NCBI RefSeq assembly: GCF_947172395.1
Contig: NC_069083.1
Location: 14,974,501 to 15,038,500, forward strand
Length of the DNA: 64,000 nt
Direction of reading: 5' to 3'
DNA from: Bicyclus anynana
Taxonomy: Eukaryota; Arthropoda; Insecta; Lepidoptera; Nymphalidae
The translations under genes were made by a program, and so were the position numbers. A model generated the notes under the pieces. The model saw only the letters and a list, made by a program, of their open reading frames with translations, had not been told where the DNA came from and did no database searches. Below, piece after piece: positions 58,200-64,000 of the stretch. How positions within the stretch are numbered: the first letter of the stretch is position 1; each line of letters starts with the position of its first letter.

Positions 58200-61100
58200 A
58201 ATTTTACTTTTTGCATTTTTGGCATCAGTATCGATCACTAATCACCCTCTGATAGTTATTTTGGAAATATATTTCATGTACAGAATTGACCTCTCTACAG
58301 ATTTATATATATTTATAATAAGTATAGATAATAAGAACACCAACAACAACTGGCAATTTATTTAAAACAATTTTTAAAGATAATAAAAATTAATAACTTA
58401 GTGAGCGAGCTGCGCTTTATCATGTAATCCTAATTTTTCAATTATTTTCGGAATTCTCAAAAATATACGATTTAAAAATTTTTGAAATCATAACTATTTA
58501 ACTGACAGTCATTTAAAAAAATCTATTTCTATGATTTTCGATTAAACAAAACAAACAAAGCGTACGGAAAGCATTTCTGAATCAAAGACTTCCAAGCCTG
58601 TAAAAAAACATTTTTTTGTTTACGCTGCTCAATATTTATGCTATATTTTACTAAACAGGCGCTGATTTGAATTTACCATGGTTCGTGAAGACATTCTGGG
58701 TGCTTCACAACGTCTCTGTTCCTGTCGCTTTCATCATCACCGTTTTCTACTGGAGCTTACTATATAATGGTAAAATCTTTTTTTCTTTATTTATTCATAA
58801 TAGATACATTTTTTTAATTTCTCACAACGTTGATAAACAAAAATATATAAATAATACTCCTCCTACGCGACTCCTGACACACCAAGGGTTACTGTTTTCT
58901 GTATCCGACCTTGACTAGTTAATATTAGAACTGGATTTTAAATTTTTTCTTTTTACTCTTATCTGCCTACAGCTTTTTTCACAGCAAATCGGCGCGAGAT
59001 CACTCGCTTTTATTTTTTCATTAATAAAAATAATGGTTTTTTAGTAATAATCTATAGATACTATGTACCATTTATTATTTAGAAAGAAACAAAGACAAGC
59101 AATAAGACTTTTATTTAATGAAGATCGTAAAAAATATATATATAACAAAAAACAATTGCCAATTTTATTTTTAAAAATTTTATTTTTAGAAATACTAAAC
59201 CAGAGCTGTCTCAAATGGAACTTATAAATTCCTAATTTAACTTTAAAAAAAAAGAAACGTGTACGTCTCAAGACGATCGACAGAAGTGATAACTTAAACC
59301 TGCTACGCGTGATAGGAAAGGTGGCCAGACAGAGTGGAGACGTTACGAAGCTGTTTACACTCCCATAAGAAGTTGTCATTTCAAATTAATAGCGCTGTGA
59401 TAAATCTTTCCAGTTGATTTCCAAGAAGAAATGGACCGTGGCTTGGACATAGCGGTGCACGCAGTCAACACGGTCATAATGCTGCTGATGCTGATGAGTT
59501 CTTCGCACCCCACCCGCTTCCTGCACGTGGCGCACCCGTTCCTCTTCGCGCTCACCTACGTGGTGTTCAGTGTCATTTACTACCTCGCTGGGGGAATTAA
59601 CCCGTAAGTACTGCACTGAGAAAAAAAGCTACTCAATTGGGATGATGACTAGGTTCGAATATATTGATTTTTATGATACATTCAGGTAAATATGGTCAAT
59701 GTTAACTAATTTATACATAAAAAGCAAAGATTGTCTGGATATTTGTAAAATAAATAAGATTATAAAATTTCAAAATCTCTTATCGTAATTAGATGAAAAT
59801 TAATACCGTTTTAGCTTCCTTACATTAAATGTGTTTTTTTTTTAAATATGTGAACTATAAACATAAATGCACAAATAACAAAGATATTAGTAATTTTGTT
59901 TGAACACCCATAGAAATCTAATGATCATAATAGTAAATTAAGAGTGATCGAATCAGAAATGAGGAGATCCGCAGAAGAACCAAAGTCACCGACATAGCTC
60001 AACGAGTTGCGAAGCTGAAGTGGCAATGGGCGGGGCACATAGTTCGAAGAGCCGATGGACGTTGGGGTCCCAAAGTGCTGGAATGGCGACCCCGCACTAG
60101 TAAGCGCAGTGTTGGCCGACCCCCCACCAGGTGGACTGACGACATCAAGCGAGTCGCAGGGATTCGCTGGATGCAGGTGGCTCAATATCGTGATGTTTGG
60201 AAGTCCTTACAAAAGGCCTATGTCCTGCAGTGGACGTCCATCGGCTGATATGATGATGATGATGATGAAATTAAGAGTAGGTATGCTAATGCACACTCTT
60301 AATTTATATACAATTTAAAAAACTGCCAGCATCTATTTGCTTACTACTTGTTCGGTAATTATGCTGCACCGCAAGAATTTAAAATTGGATTCGAACCTCC
60401 GCCTTCCAGCGGCAGGGGTCATAGCCACTGGGCTATCAGGGCTTGATCGGGCTATCTTTATCTATACACTTCGTTTGTACACCACACAAAAAGCAAACAA
60501 GCAAATAAGAAAAAGTGAAGTAGGATACAAAAAGGCGGCCATATCTGTTCCACGCAACCTTATGTTTAGCAAAATATTAAAGTGAAATATTGCGACTTAT
60601 GTTTAAAAATATGAATAATATTCCTGCTTATAATATTAGCTTAGGTATAAATAATAATAAGACAAGCAAAAAGGAAACAAAGAAAAACTGAAACGGTCTT
60701 TTCTGTTTTACTGAAATTTAGCTCTCAAAGCGTATGAATATCGATATTTTACACGAGAACAATACTAAATTTCCATAACCAACAGATTACAAGACAAAGC
60801 CCTTATGCTGGGTAGGCATACGCTTTACCTACTTCGTACTACTTATTTGTTTAATCACGATCATCCGCCTCAGTTCTCACGAAATGTTCACATGCAACAA
60901 TAACTGTTATGATGATTTGTTAGATCACCTAAACATATTGTTTGAATATCATTTTATTTTCTCTTTTATAAGTATTTTCGTCCCAACATGTATCATTAGA
61001 TATAGGTTACTGTTGTTTAATTAATAGTTAAACAACTTTGAAACCACAATATCCTACAAATTGCGTGGTACTTTATCTCGTTCCGGCCGTTACCAGATAT

Positions 61101-62118
61101 CTTCTGCTTCTGCTACCAGAAACAAGAATTTTTGAAAAAATAAAAGTTGATGAAGCTACTAAGATTTAAAATTAGCTTCATAGTAATCAATTGTAAAAAT
61201 TCTCCACGGATCCTGAGCTATAACTTTAATTTTAATAAAAGTAACAAAAATGGTGTGTTAATAAAAAAATACATTTTAGTACGAAACAATATAAGTATTA
61301 ATTGCTGTATAGATTTTCATCAAAAAAACAAAAAGTTAGTCAATACTTAAACTTGTACATATCACATAATTATATATATTATGTGCCTAAACTGTAAACT
61401 ACTGGATCTTATGACGTTTTGCAGGTATTTTACAGAGATCTTGCCTGTAACAAGTTTGGTTAAGTTCACCTAGTGAGAGGTAACTAACAATACACTTTCG
61501 CTGAGAGGTCGCCATCCCAATAACATCAATATCAGGCTATTTTACTTATACCTACGGCCTACTATAAAGCCAGGCCTCCCTCCTTATAGGATAGGTGATA
61601 GAGAAGTATAGACCCACCACATTTGGAAATTTTTAAAGCTCAATAAGTAAAAGAATTTTGAATTTTTTAGGCTTTCATATTTAAAAAAAAAGTGCGTATT
61701 GGTGGTTTAGAACGGGGGTGTAACACCACAACCTTCCCAACTTCAGGCTGAAAATTTGTAATAAAAGTTTCTACAGAAAGAATGAAAAGCTCAGTATTTC
61801 ATAGCCCAACCCAGGACTCGAACCTACGACCTCGTGATCCTTAGCCACACCACTGGACCAAAGGCATAAATAAATTATATCTCTCTCTTGTTTTTCAGCC
61901 TCGGAGAGCCGTGGATATACCCCGTAGTGCACTGGGGCGAGCCCGGTCCGACCATACTAGTAGTGTTTGTGACAGGCTTGCTGCTCGTATGCCTGCACTT
62001 CGTCACCATCGGCCTGGCTGCGGCTCGAGACATCCTCGCCGGACGTATCATGCGCTCCTCTGCTGCAGCGGGTGCGGACGAGAATGTCGCTTTACGGAAC
62101 AACGCTGCTAATACGTGA
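56516..62118 (+). CDS. Gene D: rolling stone-like membrane protein, four exons, 278 aa
   Basis: Join 56516-56831, 58659-58769, 59414-59603, 61899-62118; phases 1, 1, 2; GT-AG. Start at MSVIVNYFKQE chosen because it aligns with gene C MGAIRSYFKQQ; the frame stays open for 80 more codons up to an ATG at 56276, so a longer N-terminus cannot be excluded. Visible: TDFYISTWQNTRSAVPLLL, a membrane helix, FIYLTHWG (Thr78, His79), NLPWFVKTFWVLHN, IAVHAVNT (His158), SSSHPTRFLHV, YYLAGGINP, PWIYPVVHWGEPGPT, last helix with CLHFVTIGLAAARD and an Ala-rich tail. Same six hydrophobic stretches as B and C. Role by family: multi-pass membrane protein related to the myoblast-fusion protein rolling stone; specific activity unknown. 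Confidence 0.93.
57290..57357. repeat. CCCTA-type array inside the Helitron
   Basis: Units CCCTACC, CCCTAACC and CCCTGCC in series, as at 42-177 beside another Helitron end. Confidence 0.7.
57479..57867. mobile_element. TA-flanked inverted-repeat element, 385 bp
   Basis: TA|CAGGGTGATTCGG... with TTAGTGCGGATATTTT inside the left end; AAAATATCCGCACTAA...CCTG|TA at the right. No transposase. Tc1/mariner-like by its TA flanks. Confidence 0.7.
58138..58196. repeat. (GACA)n microsatellite
   Basis: About 14 units of ACAG/GACA with two interruptions (GACC, CAAAC). Part of the Helitron; a short version occurs at 17979-17992 in the related copy. Confidence 0.85.
58659..58769 (+). CDS. Gene D exon 2
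   Basis: Acceptor CTAAACAG, donor AATG|GTAAAA, weaker than the GTAAGT of the other exons; 111 bases, phase 1 both sides. Encodes LPWFVKTFWVLHN and FIITVFYW. Confidence 0.92.
59414..59603 (+). CDS. Gene D exon 3
   Basis: Acceptor TTTCCAG, donor AACC|CC|GTAAGT at 59604, phase 2. Encodes AVHAVNTVIMLLMLMSSSHP and VIYYLAGGINP. GC-rich. Confidence 0.92.
59634..60333. mobile_element. GGGATGATGAC-family DNA element interrupted by an RTE fragment
   Basis: Left end CAATTGGGATGATGACTAGG and its continuation match the right end of 7665-8177 reversed; right end near 60333 has TTTAAAAAACTGCCAGCATC. Starts 31 bp after the donor of gene D exon 3. Confidence 0.72.
59935..60278 (+). mobile_element. RTE LINE 3' fragment with target-site duplication
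   Basis: AAATTAAGAGT at 59935-59945 and 60268-60278. Between them: RIRNEEIRRRTKVTDIAQR, KLKWQWAGHIVRRADGR and KAYVLQWTSIG, stop, (GAT)n. Open throughout except for one change near the end; shorter at the 5' side than 30781. Confidence 0.87.
60334..61898. other. Rest of gene D intron 3
   Basis: A tRNA-like SINE head at about 60385-60445 (GGATTCGAACC, CCACTGGGCTATCA) and another at 61795-61865 (GGACTCGAACC, CCACTGGACC) are visible. Otherwise AT-rich without an exon. Confidence 0.45.
61899..62118 (+). CDS. Gene D exon 4
   Basis: Acceptor GTTTTTCAG; the first base completes Pro. Encodes LGEPWIYPVVHWGEPGPT, the last helix and AAARDILAGRIMRSSAAAGA, stop TGA at 62116-62118. Confidence 0.93.
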
Positions 62119-62151
62119 TCAATTCGCCCATTAATCCAACAGCACTACTAG

Positions 62152-62323
62152 CAGTGGTGTGCACAAGGATTTTAAGTAGGGTATGCATAGTGGCATGCAC
62201 TTCATTAATTGCAAATTGCCTACTCTGAGGAAATATTACGAAACTGTATTGGTGAAGAATTTCTCCATTTTTACGACTCATATATAGTGCACACTTTAGT
62301 TAGAACCCTTATGCACGCCACTG
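62152..62323. repeat. Element with CAGTGGTGTGCA ends, 34 bp after gene D stop
   Basis: CAGTGGTGTGCACAAGGAT at the left, ATGCACGCCACTG at the right. Same family as 18345-18483. Probably transcribed as part of the gene D 3' UTR. Confidence 0.55.
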
Positions 62324-63321
62324 GGTATTCACTATAAAAAAAATGACAATTTGAATTAGGTTATCTGTGACATTACGTCAAGCAAGCTTTGTTTATTATT
62401 TTTCGCCTTCAGTTTTTATTTAAAACAATGATTTTTAATCTTAATACCGAAAATAAAGTAATTATCGTCTTGGTATTTAACGACATTTCAGGAAAATTGT
62501 GAGTTAAAGCATTTAGATCGAATTACAGCAAAAATCGTACATTCTTTAGTTTGACGTGTTTAAGTTTACCTACTAATACTATGACGCCACGAAATGGCCG
62601 ACAGTGTTTTCGGCATTGGAAAAATTAAATAAAATTCGCAATATTTAACATGAATTTCTAAAGTAATCTTTTACTATTTTTAATTCAAATTGGTATGTAT
62701 TTCGGACCAAGTACTATTGGAGTTTAATATTGTTTATATTATATTTGATATGAGTTAAATACCTTATTGTAATGATTCCTCAGGGAAGACATCATTCTTG
62801 TGCACCCCATTAACTAGTAGATATACTTATTTTGTCCGCCCTTTCAGTACGTTGGTATTTTTGTATGCAATGAGGACATCAGAGGAATGCCCACCTATAG
62901 TTAGTGTAAGTTTGCTCAGTTCCGCAACACATTGTTTGCTATCTAAAACAAATAATCAATGTTTAACTAACGCACTTTATCAGAATAAGTTAACGACCAT
63001 TATTCATACAAAGGTTGTACAGTTGTCTGCAAAATAATATAGAAAATAGATAAAATTGTTAATATGTTACATTTATAAATTATTGTAAGTATTCAGGATG
63101 TATATTGGGGAGCAACGTAAGAGTATCAGCATTTAAACGTTTTTTGTAATAGATTAGGCCAACTAAGTTTGTTATTTTGTTTTAATAAAAATCGAAACTA
63201 TTGTTAAACTGTTCTCTCATTCAGTGTTTATCCCTGTACTGGCTTATAGTCTCTCCCTCAGTCCTATATTATTAACTTTCCTTTTGTTCTTTAGATATTG
63301 TTTAAACAATATTAAACAAAT

Positions 63322-63423
63322 CTGCCAATCCGCATTGGGCCAGCGTGGAGGACTATTGGCCTAACCCCTCTCATTCTGAGAGGAGACTCGAGCTCAGCAG
63401 TGAGCCGAATATGGGTTGATGAC
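63322..63423 (+). mobile_element. SINE family 1, tail part, plus orientation
   Basis: GCCAATCCGCATTGGGCCAG, CCTCTCATTCTGAGAGGAGA, GAGCCGAATATGGGTTGATG. The only clear family 1 copy in this orientation in the window. Confidence 0.75.
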
Positions 63424-64000
63424 GTAAACAAAATTTACTTAAATATTAAACAATATTTAATTGCGAGCCTTTAGGATTTAGTAACAAAATTTACTCAGTT
63501 ATTAAACAATATTAAAGAAAATTTAATTAAATTTTCGCAAGTTTCTGAGCACGCCAGCAATAACTGAGTTGTTCCCGAGAAAACGTTACCACCAATATTG
63601 AAATTCCCATCGAATCTCCAAAGCGCTGCGCTGGGAGTTATTGCGCTGAAGTCGGTAGAGGGATGAAGGCAGTCCTGTAGTTAACATAAAGGAGAGGAGG
63701 CAAACGGGGGAAGATTGAAATGTTTGGGACACAAATTGTGAACAACATCAGGTTATTTTGCCAGGCACTGGTTAAAGAGAGAGTGGATAATTAGCTCAAA
63801 TCTGATTCGATCCTCCGTAAATTCATACTGATGTTAAGATAAACGTTGGATATACTCGGATTCTATCGATGAATTAACTCGGATAAAAATCCTCAGAGTT
63901 AATCCATAGTAAATTCAACAACAAGAATTCGTAGAGAATTAGAATTTCATTTATAGTCTAGAGACCCGTTCCCTTTTTTTACAAGTAATGACAAAAACTT

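Larger units (their letters stand above)
57237..58328 (-). mobile_element. Helitron with a nested TIR element, gene D intron 1
   Basis: Minus orientation: CTAG at 57237-57240 preceded by A, hairpin GCGGACGCCCGCG, a CCCTA array at 57290-57357; 5' TC end reads GA at 57327+1000 (58327-58328), followed by T. Flanks fit insertion between A and T. Contains an AAGGCTG-AC phrase twice (57362, 57945) either side of the nested element, and a (GACA)n run at 58138-58196. Confidence 0.78.
62119..64000. other. Gene D 3' flank
   Basis: AT-rich. Possible AATAAA at 62452-62457 for gene D. Contains the element at 62152-62323 and a SINE at 63322-63423. No start of a fifth rolling stone gene was seen before the window ends. 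Confidence 0.45.

Noticed and set aside
57237..58328. Autonomous Helitron
   Set aside because: No Rep or helicase coding sequence; the length comes from a nested element and simple repeats.

Overview
The window is nuclear DNA from an insect, almost certainly a moth or butterfly. It is AT-rich, genes are split into short exons with small conserved splice sites, and intergenic and intronic space is filled with element types typical of Lepidoptera: RTE-clade LINE 3' fragments ending in (GAT)n, two tRNA-derived SINE families, non-autonomous Helitrons with TC...CTAG ends inserted between A and T, and many short inverted-repeat elements. No bacterial, viral or organellar gene, no intact tRNA or rRNA gene and no CRISPR array was seen.

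The only host genes I can support are four paralogues of the rolling stone (rost) family of multi-pass membrane proteins, all on the + strand, head to tail. Gene A is the 3' part of a copy whose first exons lie left of the window (exons 2168-2395 and 4147-4292). Gene B is complete: 23946-24270, 29078-29185, 30555-30750, 42685-42880 (274 aa). Gene C is complete: 47917-48229, 49487-49600, 50804-50990, 53040-53223 (265 aa). Gene D is complete: 56516-56831, 58659-58769, 59414-59603, 61899-62118 (278 aa). B, C and D share one architecture: four coding exons with introns in phases 1, 1 and 2, the same six hydrophobic stretches, a YxTHWG motif at the end of exon 1 and an invariant His in exon 3. Gene A differs: the exon 3/4 boundary is fused, a new phase-1 intron lies 17 codons further on, and that intron starts with GC instead of GT.

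Layout: 1-4292 gene A 3' end; 4293-23945 a 19.6-kb gap made of transposon debris, a roughly 80-bp-period tandem array (16.3-16.8 kb), a perfect 149-bp-arm foldback (6.0-6.3 kb) and a GC-rich promoter-like island (16.9-17.0 kb); 23946-42880 gene B, whose 12-kb third intron holds a nest of four transposons resolved by target-site duplications; 42881-47916 spacer; 47917-53223 gene C, with a 140-bp-arm perfect palindrome joined to a 130-bp tandem array in intron 3; 53224-56515 spacer; 56516-62118 gene D; 62119-64000 3' flank.

The genes probably arose by local tandem duplication. The family founder, Drosophila rolling stone, is known for a role in myoblast fusion. The shared Thr and His suggest to me a relation to AIG1/ADTRP-type membrane hydrolases, but that is inference. 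All coordinates, reading frames and target-site duplications were worked out by eye from the sequence; element family names rest on recognised motifs, not on database searches.
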